From Planctomycetota bacterium (lineage in GTDB: Bacteria; Planctomycetota; UBA1135; GCA-002686595): 60,048 nucleotides of DNA. Each line of letters opens with the position of its first letter. Within the stretch, counting starts at the first letter, position 1. Under the pieces are notes generated by a model. It had not been told where the DNA came from. It ran no database searches and worked only from the letters and a program-made list of their open reading frames with translations. The DNA lies in contig SIAI01000025.1 in the NCBI GenBank assembly GCA_009691855.1, forward strand, positions 1 through 60,048, given 5' to 3'. Of this stretch, positions 1 to 9,630 are shown in pieces. Position numbers and translations under genes: made by a program.

Positions 1-94
1 CGGGGCATCGCCGGCACCGCAACCGCTTCGCTGAGTCAAGGGCGGCCCCCGAGTCGCCTTGGGATCCACCGAGCTCCAAGCATGCGCCTCAAAG

Positions 95-121
95 GCGGAG
101 TCGGAGGGAACCACACTCCGC
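95..121 (-). terminator. weak candidate terminator after the kinase gene
   Basis: On the minus strand, about 23 nt past the kinase stop codon, a 7-bp perfect stem (GCGGAGT/ACTCCGC) encloses a 13-nt loop and is followed by CTTT. The U-tract is poor, so this is only a plausible weak intrinsic terminator. Nothing else is recognisable in positions 1-143. Confidence 0.25.
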
Positions 122-143
122 TCGCGATCCGTGGCGCAGACTC

Positions 144-3100
144 CTAGCTGCCCGCCGGGGCCGCGCTCGAGAGCACCAGCGTCTCGACCTCGGCCAGCAG
201 GCCGACGAGCTCCGGGCGCTGCGACAGCTGGGCATCGTTCAACACGAGCTGCCGCGCCGCGCGCCAGCTGCGCTCGGCGTCCTCGGCGTGGCGGTTCTGA
301 CACTGCGCCATGCACAGGAACAGAAGCCGCAGCGACTCCTCGCGCGCGCCGAAGAGCTTCGCGCTCTTGGCCGCGATGGGGCGCGAGTCGCTCTCCGCGG
401 CGAGCCCGGGCTGCGCCAGCAGGTTCTCGGCTTCGGCGTACTTCGACATGCGATAGCTGGAGAGGCCCTGAGCCAGCGTCGCCAGGGCCTTGTGCCCGGA
501 GTCGGTGCGCTCACTCGTCTCGGCGGCAAAGAGTTCCACGGCGGCGGCCGTGCGTTCACGCGCCTTCTGGTAGGTGTTCGCGTCGAGTTCGGGGTCGAGG
601 CAGTCCTGCACGCTGCTCTCGAGCAAGAGCAACGGATCGTCGCCGCGCAGGCTCGCCAGACGCAGCGCGGCCACCCTCAGGTCGTACGACAGCGCGGGGT
701 CGTTCTCGATCGCGCTCAGGACCTCCTTCAGGCGGAAGCGCTGGGCGAACAAGGTCTCCACCAGGACGCGCGCGGGCTCGCGCTGCGCCAGGGCGGCGCG
801 GCGCGCGGCGCGGCGTTCACTCGCCTGGCCGGTCTCGTAGATGCGCACCGTGCCGTCGGCCGTGCCCAGCGCCAGGCGCGCGCCGTCGGGGCTGAAGGCG
901 AGCGCGTTGACCGCGCCGTGGGGCTGGCTCAGGACCAGCAGCGTCTCGCCGGTCTGCGCCTCGCGCACGTGCACCTCGCCGCTGTCGGAGGCGCTGACCA
1001 GGCGCTTCCCGTCGGGGCTGAAGGTAAGCGCGTTGAGCTTCTTCTTGGTCTGGTCCTGCTGCTCGACGATCCATTCGCCGGTGCCCGCCTCCCACAGCTG
1101 CAGGAGTCCGAGCTGCGTGCCCGTGGCAAGGAGTTTTCCGTCCGGGCTGAAGGCCAGGGTGGTGTTACGCCCCTTCTTGGGGAACACCGGCGACGAGAGG
1201 TCGCCTTTCAGGTCCCACATCAAGAGGTCTTTGCCCACTGTGGCCAGGCGCGTGCCATCGGGGCTCAGCGACATCGCTTCGGCCGGGTACTGCAGGCCCG
1301 AGATCTCGCGCAGCACGGCCATGCTCTCGGCGTCGAGGATGCGCACCTTCTTGTCGCCCGTGGCCACGATCACGCGCGCGCCGTCGGGCGTGAGCAGCGC
1401 CGAATCGACCCACTTGTCGAACGGGCCGTAGAGCTTGAGCTGCTTGCCCGTCGCCGCCTCCCACAGGATCACGTAGCAATCCTGGCCGCCCGAGAGGATC
1501 GTCTTGCCGTCCGGGCCGAACACGACCGAGTTGACCAGCTTGGTGTGCCCGCGCAGGCGCCGCAGGGGCTCGCCGGTGAGCGCGTCCCACAGCACCAGCT
1601 CGCGGTCTTCCGAGGCCGAGACCAGGCGCTTGCCCTCGGGGTCGAAGGCCAGCGCGTTGACCGCCTGGTGGTGCAGCACGAGCTCGGTCACATCGGGATC
1701 GGTCTCGGCGTCCCACAGGTACACCGCGCCGTCTTCGCCGCCCGACAGCACGCGCTCGCCGGCGGCGTCGAAGGCCACCTCGACCACCGCTGCTTCGTGG
1801 CCGCGCAGGATGCGCGCGACACCCGTGCGCACGTCCCACAGCCGCACGGTGCGATCGGCCGAGGCGGTGACGAGACGCTCCAGGTTCGGGTCGTAGTCGA
1901 GCGCGTAGACCGGGCCCTCGTGACCGAGGTAGCTGCGCAACAGGCGTCCGCTGGCCACCTCCCACTGGTGCACGGTGCCGTCCTCGCCGCACGAGAACAG
2001 GTGATCGCCCTCGAGGTCGAAGGCCACGGCGCGCGCCGCGCCGCGGTGGCCGCGCAGGGTCGCCAGCGTGCGCCCGCCCTCCAGCTCGAACACGCGCACC
2101 GAGCCGTCGCGCGAACTCGCCGCCAGGCGGTCCGAGCCCGGACTCCAAGCCACGTGCGTGATCTGCGCGATGTGCCCGGACAAACGGCTGAGGATGCGCC
2201 AGTTCTGCGCGTCGCGCACGAACAGCTCGCCATCGGTGTCGCCCACCGCCAGGTAGCGGCCGTTGGGGCTGAAGGCGACCGCGCTGGTCTTGGCCGTATT
2301 GCCCTCGAGCGCCAGACCGTTGGCCGGTATGCCCGGCGGACGCGCGCCGGTCTCCAGGTCGTAGACCTGCACCGACCTCTCGCCCACGAGCGCGATGAGC
2401 GAGCCATCGCCGTTCACGTCCAGGGCCAGGTTCGAGAACGGGCGCAGCAGAGTATCGACCAGCGTACCGGTGACGGTGATGTCGTCGGGGGGCACGTCGC
2501 GCAACGTGGAGAGGTCGCGGATCTCGACCCTGCCCTGGCCGGTCAGCAGAATCGCGCGGTCCTCGCCAGGCTGGAACGCCAGGGCCTCGATGCCGGGGAA
2601 CTTGCCGAGGTCGGTGAGTGGCGCGTTGGTCTCCAGGTTGAGGTGCTGCCAGTCCCAGCCGCGCAGCTTCTCGCTCGTGCCGCGCAAGCGCGCGCGCGCC
2701 TCGCCCAGGTCGTTCAGCTTCAAGCTGTAGTCGGCGGCCAGGATGCTGGCCGCATAGCTCGAGCGCAGCGCGTCGGCCTCCTTCTGGCGCGCGAATCCGG
2801 CCTGGCGGTCGGCCTCGGCGCGACCCTCGTTGGCCGCGCGCAGGTTGTCGTTGGCCTTCTGCTCCGAGACCTTGGCGCGCGCCAGGTTGCGCTCGGCGTC
2901 CTCCTTGGCGTCGCGCGTCTCCTGCTCCTTCTTGGCCAGCGCGTCGAGCTCGTTCTTCTGTTGCAGGAAGAAGAAGATCCCGCTGGCCAGCGAGAGCACG
3001 ACCATGCCGGCGATGCCCGCGGCCATGCCCTGGTTGCGCGCGACCCACTTCTTGAACTCGGCCAGGGCGCCGCGCTCGTAGGCGCGCACCACGCGGTTCT

Positions 3101-4310
3101 CGAGGAACGCCTGGATGTCGTCGGCGACCTCCAGCATGCTCGCGTAGCGCTGCTCGGGCACGCGCGCCATGGCCTTCTCGCAGATGGCGATGAGCTCCGG
3201 CGGCTCGTGCGGGTTGAGCTTCTCGACCGCCGTGGGCGCCGCGTCCAGGACGCGCGTCAGCACGGTGTGCGGCGAGAGGCGCTCGCCGCCCTTCACGTAC
3301 GGCGCCTGGCCGGTGAGCATGTAGTAGAGGATCGCGCCCAGCGAGTAGACGTCCGAGCGCGGGCCGACCTCCTCGAGCTTGCCGCGCGCCTGCTCGGGCG
3401 CCATGTACGAGGGCGTGCCGACCACGTCCCCGTCCATGGTGATGAGCGGCGAGTCGGGGTTCTGGTCGCTCTCGTCTTTGCGCACGGTGCGAACAAGAGA
3501 CAGCGCCGAGGCGTCCTGCGGCTGCGGCTTCAGGCGCAGGTCGTGGGAGTCGCGCCGGCCCAGCACGCGTGCCAGGCCCCAGTCCATCACGTAGGTCTCG
3601 CCGAAGCGCCCGACCATGATGTTGGAGGGCTTGAGGTCGCGGTGCACCACGCCCTTCGAGTGCGCGTAGGCCATGGCCTCGCACACCTTGAGGATCACCG
3701 ACAGCACCTTGGTGCGCGTCCAGCCCTCCTTGCCTTCACGGTAGAGGTCGAGCACGTCCTTCAGCTCGCGCCCGCGCACGAAGCGCATCGTGAAGTAGCA
3801 GCGGCCCGCCGAGTCGATGCCGAGATCGTGCACCGGCACCACGCCGGGGTGGTCGAGCTGGCCCGTGATCTGAGCCTCCTCCAGGAAACGCCCCAGGCGC
3901 TCGGGGTCGATCTCGCCCGTGCCCGAACCCGGGTGCTGGGCGCCGGAGGAGCCCACTCCGCGGCCGTGCATGACCTTCATGGCCAGGTTGCGGCGCAGGT
4001 CCTCGTCCCACACGCGCAGGATCGTGCCCATGCCCCCGGCGCCGACCTCCTGCTTGATCTGGTAGCGGCTGCCCACGTCCACCTTGGGGCTCAGGCGCTT
4101 GACGAAGTCCTGCACCGAGGTCGAACCCGAGTCCGGGGCGGGATTCTGGGCCCCGGCCTCGCTGAGCTCGTCCTGCAGGTTGATGCGCGGATCGACCTCG
4201 GGCCCGAAGTGGCGCTGCAGGCGCTGCACGAAGGAAACGTGCTGCTCGCCGCGCGGCGCGCTCGCTCCGCCGTCCTTCGGCTCGTGGGATTCGCCGTGTT
4301 CGCTGGCCAT
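144..4310 (-). CDS. membrane Ser/Thr protein kinase with WD40 repeats
   Basis: This is a Hanks-type (PknB-like) kinase joined to a beta-propeller sensor, an architecture common in Planctomycetota. The kinase domain spans about residues 82-405. It has a glycine-rich loop GAGGMG (90-95), ATP-binding K112, catalytic HRDLKPSN (D225) and a metal site written DWG (D243) instead of DFG. A roughly 40-residue insert precedes GTPSYMAPEQ. One membrane helix (about 427-450) is followed by a charged Ala/Glu/Lys/Arg-rich coiled coil (450-520). About 13 WD40-type repeats fill residues 570-1150, enough for two propellers, and a helical TPR-like tail ends the protein. The kinase therefore lies in the cytoplasm and the propellers probably in the periplasm. 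The ATG at 4310 precedes the whole domain. The ligand and targets are unknown. Confidence 0.93.
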   Translation of the reverse strand: MASEHGESHEPKDGGASAPRGEQHVSFVQRLQRHFGPEVDPRINLQDELSEAGAQNPAPDSGSTSVQDFVKRLSPKVDVGSRYQIKQEVGAGGMGTILRVWDEDLRRNLAMKVMHGRGVGSSGAQHPGSGTGEIDPERLGRFLEEAQITGQLDHPGVVPVHDLGIDSAGRCYFTMRFVRGRELKDVLDLYREGKEGWTRTKVLSVILKVCEAMAYAHSKGVVHRDLKPSNIMVGRFGETYVMDWGLARVLGRRDSHDLRLKPQPQDASALSLVRTVRKDESDQNPDSPLITMDGDVVGTPSYMAPEQARGKLEEVGPRSDVYSLGAILYYMLTGQAPYVKGGERLSPHTVLTRVLDAAPTAVEKLNPHEPPELIAICEKAMARVPEQRYASMLEVADDIQAFLENRVVRAYERGALAEFKKWVARNQGMAAGIAGMVVLSLASGIFFFLQQKNELDALAKKEQETRDAKEDAERNLARAKVSEQKANDNLRAANEGRAEADRQAGFARQKEADALRSSYAASILAADYSLKLNDLGEARARLRGTSEKLRGWDWQHLNLETNAPLTDLGKFPGIEALAFQPGEDRAILLTGQGRVEIRDLSTLRDVPPDDITVTGTLVDTLLRPFSNLALDVNGDGSLIALVGERSVQVYDLETGARPPGIPANGLALEGNTAKTSAVAFSPNGRYLAVGDTDGELFVRDAQNWRILSRLSGHIAQITHVAWSPGSDRLAASSRDGSVRVFELEGGRTLATLRGHRGAARAVAFDLEGDHLFSCGEDGTVHQWEVASGRLLRSYLGHEGPVYALDYDPNLERLVTASADRTVRLWDVRTGVARILRGHEAAVVEVAFDAAGERVLSGGEDGAVYLWDAETDPDVTELVLHHQAVNALAFDPEGKRLVSASEDRELVLWDALTGEPLRRLRGHTKLVNSVVFGPDGKTILSGGQDCYVILWEAATGKQLKLYGPFDKWVDSALLTPDGARVIVATGDKKVRILDAESMAVLREISGLQYPAEAMSLSPDGTRLATVGKDLLMWDLKGDLSSPVFPKKGRNTTLAFSPDGKLLATGTQLGLLQLWEAGTGEWIVEQQDQTKKKLNALTFSPDGKRLVSASDSGEVHVREAQTGETLLVLSQPHGAVNALAFSPDGARLALGTADGTVRIYETGQASERRAARRAALAQREPARVLVETLFAQRFRLKEVLSAIENDPALSYDLRVAALRLASLRGDDPLLLLESSVQDCLDPELDANTYQKARERTAAAVELFAAETSERTDSGHKALATLAQGLSSYRMSKYAEAENLLAQPGLAAESDSRPIAAKSAKLFGAREESLRLLFLCMAQCQNRHAEDAERSWRAARQLVLNDAQLSQRPELVGLLAEVETLVLSSAAPAGS

Positions 4311-4368
4311 GGAGATGCGGGCGGACGCCCCGGGTGGGCGGCCCCTGCCGGAGCCCTACCACCCGCGA

Positions 4369-4388
4369 CCGCCCGGGCAACCGGGCGG
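4369..4388. other. 8-bp perfect hairpin in the 5' region of the kinase gene
   Basis: CCGCCCGG and CCGGGCGG flank a 4-nt loop (GCAA on the plus strand, UUGC in the kinase-sense RNA), 59 nt upstream of the kinase ATG. There is no T-run on either side. It could be a leader structure or a remnant terminator for the upstream minus-strand gene. The rest of 4311-4573 shows no gene and no clear promoter. Confidence 0.3.
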
Positions 4389-4573
4389 CCAGTCTACGGC
4401 ATCGAGCGGGGCGCCGACATCCGGGGGAGCGCGGCTGTCGCGCGGGTCGCTACGGCGCGACGCTGGGCGCCGTTTCGCGCGACTTGTGCGCGTTCAAGTC
4501 CGGCGCCGCCTGCCCGGCCGCCGCGCGCGGGGCAGGCAGGCCTTTCGAGTGCGGTGTCGGGCCCGCGCTCAGC

Positions 4574-5092
4574 TCAGTGCTCTTCCACGCGCGCCGGCTC
4601 GCCGAGCTGCACGCAGAGCGCGTTGAGCAGCTGCAGCGCGGAGGATTCCGAGGCCGGCAGCAGGAAGCGCTTGGCGCGCAGCCAGGGGCTGCGCGTGTCG
4701 GCGCTGCGCGAGAGGCAGATCCGCCCACCCTGACCGTACCAGCTCAAGTCGAAGGTCAGGGTGTGGCGCGTCTCGTCCACCGTGTACGCACACTTGCAGC
4801 TCTTGTCTTCCTCGAGCGCCACCACTTCGAGCTCGAAGGTGCGCCCGCTCTTGTCGGTCACCTGCCACAGCGGATGCTCTCCGTTGCTCGGGCGTTCCTT
4901 GACCACGGCGAAGTCGGGGTTCCACGCGGGCCAGTGGGCGAAGTCGACAAGCACGGCGTAGATCTCGTCCGGCTTGGGCCCGATGTTCGTCTTCGAGGTC
5001 GCGCTCTGGTTCCGGGGTACGATCAGCCCGATCAGGTAGACCGAGCCCACGCAGGCGGCCAGGATGAGGATCCAGTTGAAGAACTTCTTCAC
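4574..5092 (-). CDS. membrane-anchored SRPBCC (polyketide cyclase-like) protein
   Basis: A 172-residue protein. One N-terminal membrane helix (about residues 5-24) is followed by a START/SRPBCC-like ligand-binding fold. The characteristic opening is PDEIYAVLVDFAHWPAWNPD, after which alternating beta strands end in a long C-terminal helix that contains LQLLNALCVQLG. I chose the GTG start at 5092 because the open frame upstream of it is low-complexity and antisense to the divergent gene, while the GTG begins directly with a membrane anchor (KKFFNWILIL). The family binds hydrophobic ligands. The ligand here is not predictable. It sits back to back with the beta-helix gene, only 4 bp apart. Confidence 0.75.
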   Translation of the reverse strand: MKKFFNWILILAACVGSVYLIGLIVPRNQSATSKTNIGPKPDEIYAVLVDFAHWPAWNPDFAVVKERPSNGEHPLWQVTDKSGRTFELEVVALEEDKSCKCAYTVDETRHTLTFDLSWYGQGGRICLSRSADTRSPWLRAKRFLLPASESSALQLLNALCVQLGEPARVEEH

Positions 5093-5096
5093 GGCG

Positions 5097-6704
5097 GTGT
5101 CTTTCGCTCGCTCCGCGGAGGGGCAGGGAGGCGCGAAACCCTTTCGCGCCGCAGCTCTCTTTCGGAAGCTGGCCCCCTGGGCTGGAGCGCTTCTCCTGGC
5201 AGCCTGTGCAATGACGAGGGCGACGCAGGAAAGCTTGCGCCCGCTCGCCGGCCGCACGCGCATCGAGCGTTCGTGCCGGGTGGAGCTCGGCGACGCGCTG
5301 CGCCCGGCCGTCGGCGACGAGGGCGTGCTCGAGATCGTCGGCGACGGGATCACGGTCGAGCTCGTCGGCGAGCTGCGCGGCGCGCCCGCGCCGCAGGCGG
5401 CCGACACCTTCACGGGCGTGGGCATCCGCGTCAGCGGCAAGGGCGTGACCCTGCGCGGCGCGCGCGTGGCCGGCTACCGGGTCGGGATCCACGCCGCGGG
5501 CGCGGACGGCTTGGTCCTGGAGGACTGCGATGTCTCGGGCAACTTCCGCCAGCACCTGCAATCAACGCAGACGCAAGAAGCGGACGCGGACTGGCTCGAC
5601 CCGCATCACAACGACGCGCGCGAGTGGTTCGAGAACTACGGCGCGGGGATCTTCGTCGAGCGCGCGCGCGGCGTGACCGTGCGCCGCTGCCGCGCGCGCG
5701 CGGGCCAGAACGGCCTGGTGCTCGAGCGCTGCACGGAGACGCGGGTCTACGACAACGACTTCTCGTTCCTCAGCGGCTGGGGCATCGCCCTGTGGCGCTC
5801 GAGCGACAACGTGCTCGCGCGCAACGCCTGCGACTTCTGCATCCGCGGCTACGTGCACGGCGTCTACAACCGCGGCCAGGACTCGGCCGGGATCCTGCTG
5901 TTCGAGCAGTGCTCGCGCAACGTGATCGCCGAGAACTCGGCCACGCACTGCGGCGACGGGTTCTTCTCCTTCGCGGGGCAGGAAGCCCTCGGCGGCGTCG
6001 CTCCGCCTTCAGCGGACTTCGCTTACGCGGGCCAGGGCTGCAACGAGAACCGGATCTGCAGCAACGACTTCTCGCAGGCCGCGGCCCACGGCCTGGAGCT
6101 CACGTTCAGCTTCGACAACCGCATCGTGCGGAACCGCTTCGTCGGCAACTCGATCTGCGGGATCTGGGCCGGCTATTCGCGGCGGACCCTGATCGAGGCG
6201 AACGAGTTCGAATCCAACGGATCGGCCGGTTACGGCCTCGAGCGCGGCGGCATCAACATCGAGCACGGCCAGGAGAATGTCATCCGCTTCAACCACTTCC
6301 GCACCAATGCGTGCGGTGTCCACCTCTGGTGGGACGAGGATGCGCACCTCGAAAAACTGCCCTGGGTCGCGGCCAATGGTCACGAATCCAAGGGCGAGCT
6401 GGTGCTCGGCAACTCGTTCGAGCGGGACGAGACAGCCATCCAGCTGCGCGGGCCGACGGCGGTGACCCTGGGTTCTGGCAGCGCCAGCAACCGCTTCACG
6501 GGCGTCGCTCACGAACTCGACGCGGCGAGCGAGTGTCGAGTCAATGTCGTCGAGGCGGATGCGCGATTTGGCTTCGGCGACAACTCTCTCGTGCGTGTCG
6601 CCTCGGAACTCCCCGGAACCCAGCACCCGATCGGGACTCGCGACGAGCTCGGCGGTCGCGAGGCGATCGTGATCGACGAGTGGGGCCCGCTCGAGCCGCG
6701 CTGA
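5097..6704 (+). CDS. right-handed parallel beta-helix lipoprotein
   Basis: A secreted lipoprotein. The signal sequence (RKLAPWAGALLLAACA) ends in a lipobox LAAC. The rest is a pectate-lyase/NosD-type parallel beta-helix, with many repeats of the form 'N-x-hydrophobic-x-x-N' such as DNDFSFLSGWGIAL, NVIAENSATHCGDG, NRIVRNRFVGNSICGIW and NVIRFNHFRTNACGVHL. Such proteins bind or cleave polysaccharides at the cell surface, but no catalytic triad can be assigned here. I propose the GTG start at 5097. A start at 5064 is also open but would overlap the divergent SRPBCC gene. Transcription ends toward the convergent ABC transporter genes. Confidence 0.8.
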   Translation: MSFARSAEGQGGAKPFRAAALFRKLAPWAGALLLAACAMTRATQESLRPLAGRTRIERSCRVELGDALRPAVGDEGVLEIVGDGITVELVGELRGAPAPQAADTFTGVGIRVSGKGVTLRGARVAGYRVGIHAAGADGLVLEDCDVSGNFRQHLQSTQTQEADADWLDPHHNDAREWFENYGAGIFVERARGVTVRRCRARAGQNGLVLERCTETRVYDNDFSFLSGWGIALWRSSDNVLARNACDFCIRGYVHGVYNRGQDSAGILLFEQCSRNVIAENSATHCGDGFFSFAGQEALGGVAPPSADFAYAGQGCNENRICSNDFSQAAAHGLELTFSFDNRIVRNRFVGNSICGIWAGYSRRTLIEANEFESNGSAGYGLERGGINIEHGQENVIRFNHFRTNACGVHLWWDEDAHLEKLPWVAANGHESKGELVLGNSFERDETAIQLRGPTAVTLGSGSASNRFTGVAHELDAASECRVNVVEADARFGFGDNSLVRVASELPGTQHPIGTRDELGGREAIVIDEWGPLEPR

Positions 6705-6888
6705 ACCGCTCGAATCCGGAGCGCCGGCCGGTGTGTCGCCACCCCGAGCCGGGCTCCGGCCTAGACTCGTGAACCCTTGGGAACGGGCCAGCAGACCCCG
6801 CTTGTCCACGGCTCCAGCTTCTCCCGCGGAGCGCGCGCAGGCGGTTACAGCCTGTTGATGGCGCGCGCGAAAGCCGCTGCGCCGCGCT

Positions 6889-8478
6889 TCAAGCGCTGCG
6901 CAACCAGCGCACGAGCTCCATGAACTTCGGCGGCTGCCCCGTGCGCAGGATGGCGAGGCGGAAGATCTTGCCCGACAGCCACAGCATGCCGATGGTCGAG
7001 GCGATCAGGAGCGCCAGCGTGCCGACGCGCTCGAACAGCGGCGGATCGGCGGCCGCGCGGTTCATCATGATGAACGGCGTGTAGCAGGGGATCCACGACA
7101 GCACGGTCGCGAGCGTCCCGTTCGGGTCCTTGGGGATGAACATCATGGTCATCAGCGGGACCATCATGACCAGCATGACGGGCGTCATCATGTTCTGCGC
7201 TTCCTTGAGCGTGTTGCACAGGCTCCCGATCGCCAGGAACGCGCCCGCGTAGAACAGGTACCCGAGCACGAAGTAGATCAGGAACGACCAGATCATCCCG
7301 GAGTGCTGCAGCACGCCGAGCACCTCGTTCACGATCTTCGCCTCGGGCCCGGCATTCCATTTCAGGATCCCGAAACCGAACAGGATCCAGCACCCGATCA
7401 TCGTCAGCCCGACTCCGGCGATGCCCATCAACTTGCCCATCATCAGCTCGCCCGGCGTGACCGAGCTGAGCAGGACCTCGATGATGCGGTTCGACTTCTC
7501 TTCTATCGTGTTGTTGAGCAGCATCTGCGCGATCGTGAAGATCGCGATCCACAAGAGGTACACGAAGCCGACCGGCGCCCACTGGCGGATCTGGTCGGCC
7601 ATGCTGACGGCCTCCGAGCCGGCCTCCTTCTTCGGGTTGAGCGCGGAGAACGGCAAGTAGGTGCGCTGCACGGCCGTGACCGCGGTCGGATCGACGCCTT
7701 TCACCTCGTACTCGCGCTTCCTCACCTCGTCGTTGATCGAGCGCTCGATCTCGTCCTTCAGGTCGTCGTCGGCCAGGTTCGAGCTCCAGTACTGGATCCC
7801 GAGCTTCTCGTTGCCGGGCAGCACCGGCAGCCCCCCCGGCCGCACCGTGCGCTCGAGGATGTCCGCGGGCACGATCACGGCCGCGAAGAGGTCGGCCTGC
7901 TCGCCCTCGACCTCGATCGTGCGATCCCCGCGCAGCCAGGGCTTGAGCGCCTCGGCCAGCTCGGCCGGCGCGAGGTCCGCGGAGACGCCCTCCGGCAGCG
8001 ACACGGCGCGAAACGGGCGCTTGGGCTCCTCGAACTCCGGCGCGCCCTCCTTCAGGACGCCCGCGAGCTGCGCGAGCGCGATCTCGAGCCCGCCCGCCTT
8101 CAGGAACTGGTCGAGCGTGTCGGGGTTGTCGCTGGCCCACTTCTCGGCCATTGCCTTGGCGTCGAAGGCCGGCATCTTCTCGAGGTCGAGCTCGAGCTCG
8201 CCCTCGGGCAACTTGGCGTGCTTCTTCAGGTAGGAGGCGAGTTCCCCCATCACGTTCCGCTGGTGCAGACGGTCGAGCGCCTGCTGGACCGTCTCCTCGA
8301 GTTCGCCCGACTGGTCGACCAGCACGAAGTTGCGGACCGGCTTGGTCTTCTCGAGGAAGCTGCTGGCGGTGATCGAGGCATAGATCAGGCCCGGGACCAT
8401 CAGAATCCCCAGCCAGAAGCCCTTGGTCTTGGCGTTCTCGGCGAATTCGCGCAGGGCAACGAGGATTGCGTACTTCAT
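6889..8478 (-). CDS. ABC-2 type exporter permease (NatB-like)
   Basis: A 529-residue permease. One helix near the N-terminus (about residues 20-42) is followed by a large soluble extracytoplasmic domain (about 45-315), rich in Glu and Lys. A C-terminal block of five to six helices starts at WAPVGFVYLLWIAIFTIAQM. The cytoplasmic signature EEKSNRIIEVLLSSVTPGEL is typical of the ABC2_membrane_3/NatB family. The gene begins 8 nt after the stop of its ATPase partner, so the two form one exporter. NatAB-like systems move Na+ or other small molecules. The substrate here is unknown. Confidence 0.88.
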   Translation of the reverse strand: MKYAILVALREFAENAKTKGFWLGILMVPGLIYASITASSFLEKTKPVRNFVLVDQSGELEETVQQALDRLHQRNVMGELASYLKKHAKLPEGELELDLEKMPAFDAKAMAEKWASDNPDTLDQFLKAGGLEIALAQLAGVLKEGAPEFEEPKRPFRAVSLPEGVSADLAPAELAEALKPWLRGDRTIEVEGEQADLFAAVIVPADILERTVRPGGLPVLPGNEKLGIQYWSSNLADDDLKDEIERSINDEVRKREYEVKGVDPTAVTAVQRTYLPFSALNPKKEAGSEAVSMADQIRQWAPVGFVYLLWIAIFTIAQMLLNNTIEEKSNRIIEVLLSSVTPGELMMGKLMGIAGVGLTMIGCWILFGFGILKWNAGPEAKIVNEVLGVLQHSGMIWSFLIYFVLGYLFYAGAFLAIGSLCNTLKEAQNMMTPVMLVMMVPLMTMMFIPKDPNGTLATVLSWIPCYTPFIMMNRAAADPPLFERVGTLALLIASTIGMLWLSGKIFRLAILRTGQPPKFMELVRWLRSA

Positions 8479-8486
8479 GGGCGCCC

Positions 8487-9416
8487 CTAGCGGAACGACG
8501 CTTCGCGCGCCTCGGGCCCGACCATGTTGACGAACACCTCGTGCAGCGTCGGGTCGCTGTGGTCGAAGCGGCGCAGGCGGATCCCGCGCTCGAAGCAGCT
8601 CGCCAGGATCTCCTGCGGATCGGCGTCCTCGCGCAGGCGCACGGCATAGGTGCCGGCCTTGGCCGCGGCGACCGGCGTGAGCTCGAGCACGCCCGCCATG
8701 CCGCGCAGCGGCGTCACGTCGTCCTGGCACTCGATCACGAGCTTCTTCGGGATCGTGCGCAGGGCCTCGGCCACCGTCCCGTCGAAGAGCTTCTTGCCCT
8801 TCGCGATCAGGAGGATGCGCTCGCACAAGCGCTCTGCGTGCTGCATCACGTGGGTCGAGAAGAGCACCGTGCGGCCCTTCTTCTTGAGGTCGAGCAGCAC
8901 CTCCTCCAGCACCTGCTGGTTGACCGGATCGAGGCCCGAGAAGGGCTCGTCGAAGATGACGAGCTCGGGGTCGTGGGCGATCGAGGCCAGCACCTGCACC
9001 TTCTGGCCCATGCCCTTCGAAAGCGCCTCGGTGCGCTTGTCGGCGAAGTCCTTGAGCCCGTAGCGCTCGAGCAGCTCGTAGGCGCGGCGCTTGGCCGTCT
9101 TGCGGTCCACACCCTTGAGCGTCGCGAAATAGGCCACGATGGCCCAGCACTTCATCTTCTTGTAGAGCCCCTTCTCCTCCGGCAGGTAGCCGACGCGGCT
9201 GCGCACCTCGAGCGCCGAGGGCGCGCCGAACACGGCGATCTTGCCGCTGGTGGGTTTGAGGATCCCGAGGATCATGCGCAGGGTCGTGGTCTTGCCGGCC
9301 CCGTTCGGACCGAGGAAACCGGTGATCGACCCTTCGTGGACGGAGAAGCTCACCTCGTCCACGGCGCGGAAGTCGCCGTAGAGCTTGGTGACGTGCTCGA
9401 GCTCGAGGACGTGCAT
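8487..9416 (-). CDS. ABC transporter ATP-binding protein (NatA-like)
   Basis: A 309-residue ATPase with Walker A GPNGAGKT (36-43), signature LSKGMGQK, Walker B LVIFDEPFSGLD and switch histidine STHVM. The roughly 90 residues after the ATPase core resemble the DUF4162 domain found on drug and Na+ exporters. The ATG at 9416 starts MHVLELEHVTKLYG, the usual start for the family. The open frame extends 13 codons further upstream but adds nothing conserved. It is the first gene of the two-gene exporter operon. The divergent promoter region 9417-9630 shows no clear operator. Confidence 0.92.
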   Translation of the reverse strand: MHVLELEHVTKLYGDFRAVDEVSFSVHEGSITGFLGPNGAGKTTTLRMILGILKPTSGKIAVFGAPSALEVRSRVGYLPEEKGLYKKMKCWAIVAYFATLKGVDRKTAKRRAYELLERYGLKDFADKRTEALSKGMGQKVQVLASIAHDPELVIFDEPFSGLDPVNQQVLEEVLLDLKKKGRTVLFSTHVMQHAERLCERILLIAKGKKLFDGTVAEALRTIPKKLVIECQDDVTPLRGMAGVLELTPVAAAKAGTYAVRLREDADPQEILASCFERGIRLRRFDHSDPTLHEVFVNMVGPEAREASFR

Positions 9417-9630
9417 GGGGCGGGGATTCTCCACCGCGACGAGGGCGCAGCGCAACGACGCTGACGCGCAGGGGAGGCGGCGGGCAGGGGACGCAGGGGT
9501 GAAACGCGCAGCGCGAGCGCGCCTCCGAGCTGTGCGCGCTTGACCGAGTTCCTACACGAATCCGGCGCGCGTTTGCCGCTCCGTGAGTGCGGCCGTAGGC
9601 TCTGCGCCCACCACGGAGCGACCCCCCCGC

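Noticed and set aside
288..4733. A very long open frame on the plus strand opposite the kinase gene
   Set aside because: It mirrors the codon pattern of the kinase gene in GC-rich DNA; its translation is rich in Arg, Ala and Gly/His with no domain, signal or sensible start.
6705..6888. Possible terminator or small RNA between the convergent beta-helix and permease genes
   Set aside because: Only short imperfect GC stems without a T-run are seen, and no frame or conserved motif.
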